From NCBI GenBank assembly GCA_963750295.1, contig CAVVPY010000008.1, positions 186,001 through 250,000 of the forward strand: a stretch of DNA of 64,000 bases, written 5' to 3'. The position numbers and the translations under genes were made by a program. Every line of letters starts with the position of its first letter. Within the stretch, counting starts at the first letter, position 1. The notes under the pieces were generated by a model that saw only the letters and a program-made list of their open reading frames with translations, had not been told where the DNA came from and searched no databases. The DNA comes from CAVVPY01 sp963750295 (lineage in GTDB: Bacteria; Actinomycetota; Actinomycetes; Mycobacteriales; Jatrophihabitantaceae). Shown in pieces: positions 29,209 through 36,599 of this stretch.

Positions 29209-29621
29209 GGCCGGTCGCCTGTCGTGAGCCGATCGACGAACGCGGTAGCGCCGCCGCTGCGCTGCTCGACGGGTTCGACGTAGAACCGCGCCCACGTGGC
29301 CAGGTCGTCGACGACACCGAACAGGATGACGCCGCGCATGTCGTGCGGCGCACCGTCACGCCGGGTGCCGGTCATCTCCCATTCCGTCCAGAGCGTGTCG
29401 CCGAGTGCCGCCTTGCGCAGGACGCGGACCCCGATGTCGGGCACGTTGGCGAAGAAGGAAGACCAATTGGTCCGCACCTGCTCCCGCCCCGAGAATCCCC
29501 GCTCCGGATGCGCAGGCGCCACGTTCTCGTAGCCGGCCGCGAAGCAATCAACCAGACCATCGAGGTCGTGCGCGTTCGTCGCGGCTTCCAGTCTGTCGAT
29601 CCAGGCGAGTGCGTCGGCCAT
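29205..29621 (-). CDS. SnoaL-like/NTF2-fold protein
   Basis: A 138-residue protein from ATG 29621, with a GGTGGAAGAG RBS. An in-frame ATG at 29693 would extend it across the tetR start and the operator, so I reject it. The sequence ALAWIDRLEAATNAHDLDGLVDCFAAGYENVAPAHPERGFSGREQVRTNWSSFFANVPD is typical of the SnoaL/NTF2 cone fold. Members are small polyketide cyclases, isomerases or ligand-binding proteins. The specific reaction cannot be told. It is the first gene of a two-gene operon with the NmrA-like protein and is divergent from tetR. Confidence 0.82.
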   Translation of the reverse strand: MADALAWIDRLEAATNAHDLDGLVDCFAAGYENVAPAHPERGFSGREQVRTNWSSFFANVPDIGVRVLRKAALGDTLWTEWEMTGTRRDGAPHDMRGVILFGVVDDLATWARFYVEPVEQRSGGATAFVDRLTTGDRP

Positions 29622-29647
29622 CTCTTCCACCCTGTCTGTTACAGTCA

Positions 29648-29664
29648 ATCGTATTCGATACGAT
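29648..29664. promoter_or_regulatory. TetR-type operator palindrome
   Basis: ATCGTAT-TCG-ATACGAT is a perfect 7-bp inverted repeat around a 3-base centre. It lies between the divergent tetR and SnoaL genes in a markedly AT-rich stretch. Size and placement fit an operator for the adjacent TetR protein, controlling both directions. Confidence 0.7.
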
Positions 29665-29667
29665 ACT

Positions 29668-30312
29668 ATGGAACTAATTATGGCTGAAGTCAAGAACAGG
29701 CGTTATGACTCGAGCCGGCGCAGGCAGCAGGCTGGGCTCACCCGCGAGGCCGCACTGACCGTGGCGCGGCGACGCTTCCTCGCCGACGGGTACGCGGCGA
29801 CGACCGTCGCCGCCGTCGCCGCCGACGCGGGCATGTCGGTCGAGACCATCTACAAATCGTTCGGCGGCAAGGCCGGGCTGGTCCGGGCCCTCTGGGAACG
29901 CGCGCTCGCCGGACGGGGCGAGGTTGCCGCGCCCGTCCGCTCGGACGCGATGAGCGCGGCGGAGAGCGACGCCGAGCAGATGCTGCGCAACTGGGCGCAG
30001 CTCAACGCGGAGGTCACGTTCGAGGTCGTTCCGATCCTGCTGCTCGTCCGTGCGGCCGCCGGCACTGACGAGGCGATGGCGGCGTTACTCACCGAGTCCG
30101 AGCAGCAGCGGCTGACCCGGATGCGGCACAACGCCCGCCGGCTGCTCAAGACCGGTGGCGTCCGCGCTGGGTTGGGCCTGGCCCAGGTGACCGACGTGCT
30201 GTGGATGTTCAGCGCGTCCGAACTCTACGAGGTGCTCGCGCTGCGCCGGAACTGGACGCAGGCGCGCTACGCCAGCTTCATCGCCGATGCCATGGTGGCA
30301 GCGCTGCTGTGA
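29668..30312 (+). CDS. TetR-family transcriptional regulator
   Basis: A 214-residue regulator. The N-terminal DNA-binding domain is AALTVARRRFLADGYAATTVAAVAADAGMSVETIYKSFGGKAGLVRALW, a canonical TetR HTH. The rest is a variable helical ligand-binding domain. The start may be ATG 29668, four bases from the operator palindrome, or ATG 29680 (MAEVKNRRYDSS); neither has a clear RBS, so a leaderless transcript is possible. It likely represses the divergent SnoaL/NmrA operon and itself. The ligand is unknown. Confidence 0.9.
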   Translation: MELIMAEVKNRRYDSSRRRQQAGLTREAALTVARRRFLADGYAATTVAAVAADAGMSVETIYKSFGGKAGLVRALWERALAGRGEVAAPVRSDAMSAAESDAEQMLRNWAQLNAEVTFEVVPILLLVRAAAGTDEAMAALLTESEQQRLTRMRHNARRLLKTGGVRAGLGLAQVTDVLWMFSASELYEVLALRRNWTQARYASFIADAMVAALL

Positions 30313-30348
30313 CCGCGCTCGCTGCCATGCCGGCGATGGGCAGCAGCT

Positions 30349-31152
30349 CTATCCGGCCGCGAAATCGAGAACCGCAGCGAGGAACTGGTCGGGGTCGTTG
30401 TCGATCGCGAGGTGCGCCTGCCCCGAAAGCGGAACGATGTCAGCCTGCGGCACGACGGACCGGACCGCCTCTGCAGCAGGCAGGTAGTAGTCCGGACTCT
30501 CGGTCCCGAGCAGCAGGCGGACCGGAACGGTGATCGACGAGAGCCGATCGGTGACGCGGTAGGCATTCACCGCGTCGCCCTCACGGACAAGGGTGTGCGC
30601 CGCAGCCAGGCGCGACTGCCACATCGGCGTCGATCGCATCGCGTCGATACCGCTGCTCGGAACCTGGATGACCCGCTCGAAGAACACGGTCAGGATGCGT
30701 TCACGGTCCCCACTCGCTGCGGCGTCGCGGACCGACTCGTGCGCGCCCGGCGGGAAAACGACTCGGCCGGCCGTCGGGATCGGCGGTTCGTACAGCGTCA
30801 TCCGGCCGATCGCGGGCGTGAGCAGGGCGGCTTCCAGACAGCAGATCGCGCCGTAGGAATGACCCACCAGATAGACATCTTCGCCCGCCGCTTGCACGAC
30901 CGCCGCGACGTCCTCCGCCTCGCGCTCGAGCGCATAGGGCTCGCTCTCGGCCGTACTGAGCCCCCGTCCGCGGCGGTCCATGGCGTCGACGGTGAACCAT
31001 TGCGCCAGCCGATCCACCACCGGAGCCCAGCGAAACCGGTCGGCCGTGCTCCCGTGCACCAGCACGAGCGGCGGTCCGTCCCCGCGCCGCTCGACACCGA
31101 TCAGCGAACCGTCGGCCGAACGAACGGAAATCGACTCGGGCACGCCGGTCAT
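30349..31152 (-). CDS. Alpha/beta hydrolase
   Basis: A 267-residue hydrolase from ATG 31152, with CGAGG just upstream. The longer frame to 31470 overlaps the opposite gene and is not supported. It shows the oxyanion HG motif (LVLVHGSTADRFRW), DRRGRG, the nucleophile elbow GHSYGA (Ser), RLLLGTESPDYYLP near the acid, and a C-terminal GQAHLAIDNDPDQF supplying the catalytic His. Cytosolic; the substrate is unknown. Convergent with tetR and divergent from the unknown gene at 31252. Confidence 0.88.
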   Translation of the reverse strand: MTGVPESISVRSADGSLIGVERRGDGPPLVLVHGSTADRFRWAPVVDRLAQWFTVDAMDRRGRGLSTAESEPYALEREAEDVAAVVQAAGEDVYLVGHSYGAICCLEAALLTPAIGRMTLYEPPIPTAGRVVFPPGAHESVRDAAASGDRERILTVFFERVIQVPSSGIDAMRSTPMWQSRLAAAHTLVREGDAVNAYRVTDRLSSITVPVRLLLGTESPDYYLPAAEAVRSVVPQADIVPLSGQAHLAIDNDPDQFLAAVLDFAAG

Positions 31153-31251
31153 CCTCGACCGAGACAACTCCGGCCACAAGTGCTCGAGGCCGGGCCGTCC
31201 GGCCACCGTTCGACCCTTGCGCTCGGGTGGTGGCGGGTCGAGGCTGGGCAC

Positions 31252-32751
31252 GTGGACTTCGGGGCGGCACGCCAGCTTTTCGGGCTCGATCTGGACATCT
31301 TGCAAGGCATCGTCACCTTCCTGCATTCGGCGCTGCCGAGCTTCCGGACCGTCGAGGACCCGGACGGGGCGTACGTCCTGGAGTTGGACGTGCCGCGCGT
31401 CGAAATCCGCGACGGCGGCAACTTCCGGATGGGCCTGCACATCACCGGCCGGCTCGAACTCGACGGCCAAGCCCCGCAGTTGTTCGACACGTTCGTCCGG
31501 CTGCGTCCGGAGGTCGGCGCGAACGACGACGGCGAACCGGTGGGAACGCTCGTGTTCGACGCCATCGAGGACGTTTTCCCGCCGGAGGCCGAACCCGCGA
31601 TCACCGACACGTTCGGCGCCGACGGCCCGCTCGGCTCGGCACTGGCTGCGCTGGCCCTTGATGTCTTCGCCGATCTGATCGACAGCGTCAACGACCAGGT
31701 CAACCCGCCAGGGACGGTCGTGGACCTCGCCGCGTTCTCGACCGCGTTCTACCTCGGCCGGCCGGCGCCCATGCCACGGCCGGTGTGGACGATCAAGCGG
31801 GTCGGCGATCGTTACGAGCCCGACCTCGATCTCGACATCAGCTACGCCACCACGCCCGCACTGATCGCGTCGGTCGCCCTGACGGGTGAGGACCCGGTGC
31901 CGCCGGGGTCTCCGTCGATCGTGCGACCGGGGACGGGATTGGGCCTGGTCACCGCGGCGCAGACCTTCGCCGCACGCTTCGCACGTGAGTCACAGACGCT
32001 GCCCGGCACAGACATGCAGGGCCTGACGATCGACCACTTCAGCGCGACGTCCACCGACTGGGGTTTCGACATCGACGGCGGTGGCCACAAGACCGGGGCC
32101 GACGTGTCGTTCAGCGGGTCGCTCATCGGCCAGTTCCGCGGCGGGGTCGGCGGGCAGTTCCTCATGCGCTCAACGGTGCAGACCGACGTCGACACCGCGT
32201 GGTGGGTCGATCTGCTCAGCGTCGTCGCGATCGCCGTCCCGGTGATCGGCTGGATCCTCGGCGAGATCTACATCTGGGAGCCCGAGTCCGCCGCACCGGA
32301 CAAGGTGCAGGCTTCGCTGCGCGACAAGTTCGTGACCCCGATCTCCGACGCGGCAGCCAAACTCGCCGCCGAGTTCGCCCTTCCGCTCATCCCGACCGAG
32401 GCCTATGTCGCAGACGTGTGGTTCTTCGACGGCAACATGTCCGTCGCCGCCGCCGCGTTCGCGGGCACCAGGACGGCCTCGGTGCACGCGGTCAACCGCG
32501 ACATCGCCCACGTCGTCAAGGACCCGGCCGGCGCCGGGTTGCACGCCAACCGGCGCCGCCCGGTCGAGTCGGTCGAAGAGATCGTGCTCGACTCCGGTCA
32601 TGCGCTCAAGCCGTGGCAGGCCGCCGAACTGGTCGATAAGAAGGTGCTGGTCATACCCGGCCACCACGTCGTCCACAACCCGCTGGCGACCGAAGGGCGC
32701 TATCTTCGCAGCGACCCCGACGACACGACGGCGAACAACCTGTTGAGCTGA
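31252..32751 (+). CDS. Protein of unknown function, 499 aa, with one hydrophobic segment
   Basis: I do not recognise this protein. The frame stays open upstream to 30412, but that part is antisense to the hydrolase gene; GTG 31252 (VDFGAARQLFGLDLDILQGIVTFLHSALPSF) is the best start. Residues 1-200 alternate strand-like segments (YVLELDVPRVEIRDGGNFRMGLHITGRLEL). Residues about 250-320 are Gly/Asp-rich strands (FDIDGGGHKTGADVSFSGSLIG). A hydrophobic stretch, WVDLLSVVAIAVPVIGWILG, lies near residue 325. The C-terminus contains short basic and His segments. There is no signal peptide. The pattern recalls lipid-binding TULIP-type or toxin-complex proteins, but only loosely. Codon use matches the genome, so it is a real gene. 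Confidence 0.75.
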   Translation: MDFGAARQLFGLDLDILQGIVTFLHSALPSFRTVEDPDGAYVLELDVPRVEIRDGGNFRMGLHITGRLELDGQAPQLFDTFVRLRPEVGANDDGEPVGTLVFDAIEDVFPPEAEPAITDTFGADGPLGSALAALALDVFADLIDSVNDQVNPPGTVVDLAAFSTAFYLGRPAPMPRPVWTIKRVGDRYEPDLDLDISYATTPALIASVALTGEDPVPPGSPSIVRPGTGLGLVTAAQTFAARFARESQTLPGTDMQGLTIDHFSATSTDWGFDIDGGGHKTGADVSFSGSLIGQFRGGVGGQFLMRSTVQTDVDTAWWVDLLSVVAIAVPVIGWILGEIYIWEPESAAPDKVQASLRDKFVTPISDAAAKLAAEFALPLIPTEAYVADVWFFDGNMSVAAAAFAGTRTASVHAVNRDIAHVVKDPAGAGLHANRRRPVESVEEIVLDSGHALKPWQAAELVDKKVLVIPGHHVVHNPLATEGRYLRSDPDDTTANNLLS

Positions 32752-32810
32752 CGGGCGGGCACGAACGAACCCGATGAAAGGTTTCCCGCGGTGCCGGACA
32801 CGAGCACGGT

Positions 32811-33359
32811 GTGGAGGCCATGTCCCTGACCCGGCGCCAGCGGTTCGAGGCGGTGGCGGCCGACGTCGCTGACTCGGTGCTGCGCTATGCCCTGCGCCGC
32901 ACCGATCCGCAGACCGCCGAGGACGTGCTGGCCGAAACGCTGCTGGTCGTGTGGCGCCGCATCGACGACGTCCCGACCGGCGGTGAACTGCCGTGGTGCT
33001 ACGCGGTCGCGCGCAACCACCTTGCCAACGCCGCCCGGTCGGCCCGCCGCCGCGACAATCTGGTGGCACGCATCATCCGGCTCGATCCGCCGTCCGCGGC
33101 CGAGGCCGCACCGGAACTGCCCGACCCCCAACTTCACGAAGCACTCGCCACGCTGCGACCCGAGGACCAGGAGCTGTTGCGGCTGTCGGCGTGGGAGGGG
33201 CTCACGCCCGCCGAGATCGCCGCCGTCCTCGGGACGAGCGCCAATGCGGTCAGCATCCGGCTGCACCGGGCCCGGCAGAAGCTGGCGGCCGTCCTCGGCC
33301 GGGGAAAGGACGGCGAACCTGCCGGACAGGAAGCGGATGGGAGAGGAGGCAGGCAATGA
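32811..33359 (+). CDS. ECF-type RNA polymerase sigma factor
   Basis: About 180 residues from GTG 32811 or ATG 32820; the purine-rich GTGGAGG sits only two bases before the ATG, so the choice is open. Region 2 reads ADSVLRYALRRTDPQTAEDVLAETLLVVWRRIDDVP. Region 4 reads LATLRPEDQELLRLSAWEGLTPAEIAAVLGTSANAVSIRLHRARQKLA. It overlaps the downstream membrane protein by four bases (ATGA), the typical sigma/anti-sigma operon. The signal is unknown. Confidence 0.9.
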   Translation: MEAMSLTRRQRFEAVAADVADSVLRYALRRTDPQTAEDVLAETLLVVWRRIDDVPTGGELPWCYAVARNHLANAARSARRRDNLVARIIRLDPPSAAEAAPELPDPQLHEALATLRPEDQELLRLSAWEGLTPAEIAAVLGTSANAVSIRLHRARQKLAAVLGRGKDGEPAGQEADGRGGRQ

Positions 33360-34018
33360 GCCACCCGATTGACGACAGCGGTACCGACAACCTCGACCAC
33401 CGGATGCGTGCCGCCGATCCCGCGCCGGCAGCGCACCCGCTGCTGCCGAGCGGCCGTTCCCTCGCCGAGCTGCTGGAGGCCACCATGTCCACCGACCAGA
33501 CCGATCACGAACCCGCGCCGTCGACGACCACACCGCGCTCCTGGCGCCTGCTCGCAGTGGCCGCGGTCGTGGCAGCAACGCTGCTCGGCGGGGGGATCTA
33601 CCTGCTGAACCGGCCCGACCCGGCTCACCGAACCGCAGCCTCAGGTCCGCACAAGACAGTGCTGACGCTGTCGCTGCCGACGCCGGCAGCCGGCGGGCCG
33701 GGCATGAACAGCTGCATCCAGTTCTCGGCCGACACCCTGGCACCCATGCAGGTGGCCTTCTCCGGGACGGTGACGAGCGCTGACGCCGGCGCGGTGCTGC
33801 TCAGCGTCGACCACTGGTACAAGGGCGGCACCGCCGACGAGGTCAGCCTGACGGCTCCCGACCGGTCGCCGGGGATCACGTCCGAGGGGTCGGTCGACCT
33901 CGTTCAGGACCACCGGTACCTGGTCACCGCGAACGACGGCGTCGTCAGCACATGCGGGTTCACCCTCGAGTGGACCGCGGATGCCGCCGCCACATTCGAG
34001 GCGGCCTTCGCGGGCTGA
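33356..34018 (+). CDS. Putative membrane-anchored anti-sigma factor
   Basis: A 220-residue protein translationally coupled to the sigma gene. Residues 1-60 are cytoplasmic and helical (DHRMRAADPAPAAHPLLPSGRSLAELLEATMST). One membrane helix follows (LLAVAAVVAATLLGGGIYLL). The outer domain of about 140 residues has two cysteines (NSCIQFSAD and STCGFTLEW) that could form a disulfide and strands such as VLLSVDHWYKGGTADEVSL. There is no classical zinc-binding HxxxCxxC anti-sigma motif, so its role as anti-sigma is inferred from gene order and topology. Confidence 0.72.
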   Translation: MSHPIDDSGTDNLDHRMRAADPAPAAHPLLPSGRSLAELLEATMSTDQTDHEPAPSTTTPRSWRLLAVAAVVAATLLGGGIYLLNRPDPAHRTAASGPHKTVLTLSLPTPAAGGPGMNSCIQFSADTLAPMQVAFSGTVTSADAGAVLLSVDHWYKGGTADEVSLTAPDRSPGITSEGSVDLVQDHRYLVTANDGVVSTCGFTLEWTADAAATFEAAFAG

Positions 34019-34108
34019 GCGACCGTGGTCGAGGAACGCCTCCGAGAGTACGTTTGAGGCCCGGGCCGGCGGCCGTTCGGTCGCCGGCACCCCGGCGAGG
34101 AGGACGCG

Positions 34109-34402
34109 ATGGCGTTCGTGCAGATCATGCAGACAACCACCTCCCAGATCGATGAGGTGACCAAGATCGGCGACGAGTGGGAAGCCGCGGTCGGGGACGC
34201 GAGCACGGTCAAGCGCAGGGTGCTGTGCCAGGACCGTGACAATCCGAACCGGTACTTCAACATCGTCTTCTTCGACTCCTACGAGTCGGCGATGGCCAAC
34301 TCCGACCACCCGGCAACCCAGCAGTTCGCGGCGAAGATGTCGGCGGCACTCGACGAGCCACCGACGTTCTACAACCTCGACGTCCTGGACGACCGGAGCT
34401 GA
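34109..34402 (+). CDS. Small ABM/dimeric alpha-beta barrel-like protein
   Basis: A 97-residue protein with a good RBS (GCGAGGAGGA). The pattern VQIMQTTTSQIDEVTKIGDEWEAAVGDASTVKRRVLCQDRDNPNRYFNIVFFDSYESAMANSDHPATQQFAAKM, that is strand, helix, strand, strand, helix, fits the ferredoxin-like dimeric barrel of antibiotic biosynthesis monooxygenase or EthD-type proteins. Function unknown. It stands alone between the anti-sigma and lipoprotein genes. Confidence 0.75.
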   Translation: MAFVQIMQTTTSQIDEVTKIGDEWEAAVGDASTVKRRVLCQDRDNPNRYFNIVFFDSYESAMANSDHPATQQFAAKMSAALDEPPTFYNLDVLDDRS

Positions 34403-34436
34403 CCGTCCGCTCCTCGAGCGCGGTTATCGTGGGCGG

Positions 34437-35213
34437 GTGACCCTTCGCCGCTGGCTCGCCGCACTCGCCGTCGCACCGTTGCTGATCGCCGGGTGCAGTT
34501 CGGACGGCAAAGCTTCGCCGAAGACCAGCGCGGCACCGTCCTCGGCCGGTCCGGCCGCGGACGCCGCCGGACTCGCCGCTTCGTTGCGGAAGGGCACGGC
34601 AGATCTCACGTCGGCGCACCTCGACGCCGACGCCGGCGTGCTGGGCGGCACGGTGGCCGGCGATTTCGCGATGTCGGGCGGTAAGACGACGGCGTCGGAC
34701 GTGACGATCGACCAGGGCAGCGGTGCCATCGAAATCATCACCGTCGGCGACACCAGCTACGCGAAGCTGCCGGCGGCGCACAACACGTCGGGCAAGCCGT
34801 GGGTGAAGGTCAGCGCCGACAGCACGAACGAGTACGTCCGCGGCCTCGCCGCGACCACCACCATCACGGCCGCCGCGACCGACCTGGCCGGTGTCACCGG
34901 CCTCGTCGAGAAGGCCGCCACCTCGGTCCAGAACAAGGGCAGCGCGAAGGTCGGTGGGGTCGACACCACCCGCTACGCGCTGACGATCGATCCGACGAAG
35001 GCGCCGCCCGGGCCGCTGGCCGAGACGATCGGCCTGCTCGGCAACGACTCGATACCGATCCAGCTGTGGTTGGACAGCAAGGACCGTCCGGTCAAGGTCG
35101 TGATCACGGTGAAACTCGGCTCGCAGTCCTTGGACCTGATCGTCGGCCTGAGCGCATTCGACGAACCGGTCACGATCACCGCCCCGCCGGCGGACCAGGT
35201 CAGCGACAGCTGA
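34437..35213 (+). CDS. LppX/LprAFG-family lipoprotein, first of a tandem pair
   Basis: A 258-residue lipoprotein from GTG 34437. The signal ends in the lipobox LIAGC, so the cysteine is lipidated. A Ser/Ala linker precedes a domain with the LppX_LprAFG pattern: LRKGTADLTSAHLDADAG, IEIITVGDTSYAKLPAAHNTSGKPWVKV, QLWLDSKDRPVKVVITVKL, ending FDEPVTITAPPADQV. Known relatives in mycobacteria form a hydrophobic pocket that carries lipoglycans or triacylglycerides to the outer envelope. The next gene is a paralogue. Confidence 0.87.
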   Translation: MTLRRWLAALAVAPLLIAGCSSDGKASPKTSAAPSSAGPAADAAGLAASLRKGTADLTSAHLDADAGVLGGTVAGDFAMSGGKTTASDVTIDQGSGAIEIITVGDTSYAKLPAAHNTSGKPWVKVSADSTNEYVRGLAATTTITAAATDLAGVTGLVEKAATSVQNKGSAKVGGVDTTRYALTIDPTKAPPGPLAETIGLLGNDSIPIQLWLDSKDRPVKVVITVKLGSQSLDLIVGLSAFDEPVTITAPPADQVSDS

Positions 35214-35237
35214 TCGCCCAGCAGTAGCGTCGAACCG

Positions 35238-36053
35238 ATGATCGAGATTCGGCGAAGCGTCGCCACCGCCGGCACCGCGATGGTGCTCCTTGCCGGTTGC
35301 GCGAACTCGGTGGACGGGACGGCCTCCGCCCCGACGACATCGAGCGCCCCACCCAGCTCGCCGTCGTCCGGAACGGGATTCCCGACCACGCTCGCCGCTC
35401 TCGGCGAGCTGCTGCGCCGCGGTAACTCGGCGATCACGTCAGCCCACATCACGCTGGACTTCGTGGTCGGCAGCACGTCCATCACCGCCGTCGGTGACGA
35501 GCAACTGTCCGACGGGCGGGCCACCGCGTTGCGCCTGGTCGAGCAGATACCGAGCTTCGGCTCGCTCGAACTGCGCATCATCGGAACCGACGAGGTGTAC
35601 GTCAAGCAGCCCGCGGCCCACCGCACGACGCGCAAGCCGTGGGTGGTGGTGAACGCTGCGACGACCGACCCGAGCCTGCGCCAGATCTATCAGTCGCTGC
35701 AGAACTCGTCCTCGCTCGGTTCGCTCGAGAGCGTGACGGCCTTCGTCCACGCCTCGCGCGACCTGCAGTTCGCCGGACCGGACGAGATCGACGGTGCGAC
35801 GGTCGGGCACTACCTGGTCACCGTCGACACGACGGCGCTGCCGGCCGACTTCCCGAACAAGGCCGCCATCGTCGGCAGCGGCGTGACCGAGATCCCGGTC
35901 GAGCTCTACGTCGACGAGCAGGGACGTACTCGCAAGGGTGTCGAGAAGGTGACCACCGCCGGCAACACCACCACGATCACCTTCACCCTCGGCGATTTCG
36001 ACGCTCCGGTTTCGATCACCGCTCCCCCGCCGGCGCAGGTGTCCACCCGATGA
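35238..36053 (+). CDS. LppX/LprAFG-family lipoprotein, second of a tandem pair
   Basis: A 271-residue paralogue of the preceding protein, 24 bases downstream. It has lipobox LLAGC, a Pro/Ser linker, and the same order of blocks (LRRGNSAITSAHITLDFVV, ELRIIGTDEVYVKQPAAHRTTRKPWVVV, VELYVDEQGRTRKGVEKV), ending FDAPVSITAPPPAQV like its neighbour. Clear tandem duplication followed by divergence. Its stop overlaps the DinB-like gene by four bases. Probable role: lipid or hydrophobic ligand binding at the cell surface. Confidence 0.87.
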   Translation: MIEIRRSVATAGTAMVLLAGCANSVDGTASAPTTSSAPPSSPSSGTGFPTTLAALGELLRRGNSAITSAHITLDFVVGSTSITAVGDEQLSDGRATALRLVEQIPSFGSLELRIIGTDEVYVKQPAAHRTTRKPWVVVNAATTDPSLRQIYQSLQNSSSLGSLESVTAFVHASRDLQFAGPDEIDGATVGHYLVTVDTTALPADFPNKAAIVGSGVTEIPVELYVDEQGRTRKGVEKVTTAGNTTTITFTLGDFDAPVSITAPPPAQVSTR

Positions 36054-36595
36054 GCGAGCCGAGCGCGCCGGAGCCAGACAGCAAGGACTGGACGTGGGTG
36101 TTGCTACGCCCCTGCCCCGACTGCGGTTTCGACAGCGCGTCCGTCGAGTTCGACCGGATCGGCGCTCGCACCCGTGAGTACGGCGCACGGCTTGCCGACG
36201 CACTCGCCCGCCCTGGCGCGGCCCAGCGACCTGCTGAGCAGGTGTGGTCACCGCTGGAATACGCCTGTCACGTGCGCGACGTGTGCCGCATCTTCGGCGC
36301 CCGGCTGAGCCAGCTGCGCGGTAGCGACGATCCGCAGTTCCTGAACTGGGACCAGGACGAAACCGCGCTAAGCGACCGGTACTGGGAGCAGGATCCAGCC
36401 ACCGTCGCCGCGGAGCTGCGCGAGGAGGCCGAGCGCTTCGCCGCCGACCTCGACCGGGTGCGACCCGAAGAGTTGGCCCGGCCCGGTCGCCGGTCGAACG
36501 GGTCGGTGTTCACCGTCGACACCCTCGCGCGGTACGCCCTGCACGACCTGGCTCACCACGTCCACGACGTTGACGGCGCCGCACCAGCACAATGA
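36050..36595 (+). CDS. DinB-like (metal-dependent, four-helix) protein
   Basis: A 181-residue protein starting at an ATG that overlaps the lipoprotein stop. The sequence WSPLEYACHVRDVCRIFGARLSQL and the C-terminal TLARYALHDLAHHVHDVDG give the three histidines placed as in DinB/YfiT four-helix-bundle proteins, which bind a metal and in actinobacteria often act with low-molecular-weight thiols. The N-terminus has a CPDCGFD motif. The exact substrate is unknown. Confidence 0.82.
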   Translation: MSEPSAPEPDSKDWTWVLLRPCPDCGFDSASVEFDRIGARTREYGARLADALARPGAAQRPAEQVWSPLEYACHVRDVCRIFGARLSQLRGSDDPQFLNWDQDETALSDRYWEQDPATVAAELREEAERFAADLDRVRPEELARPGRRSNGSVFTVDTLARYALHDLAHHVHDVDGAAPAQ

Positions 36596-36599
36596 CGAG

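Noticed and set aside
29622..29693. Longer start for the SnoaL-like protein at ATG 29693
   Set aside because: It would cross the TetR operator and the tetR start codon. ATG 29621 has a proper RBS and the expected family N-terminus.
30412..31251. Upstream extension of the frame of the unknown 499-residue protein
   Set aside because: This part is exactly antisense to the alpha/beta hydrolase, which has clear active-site motifs. The composition changes at about 31250, where a GTG start is available.
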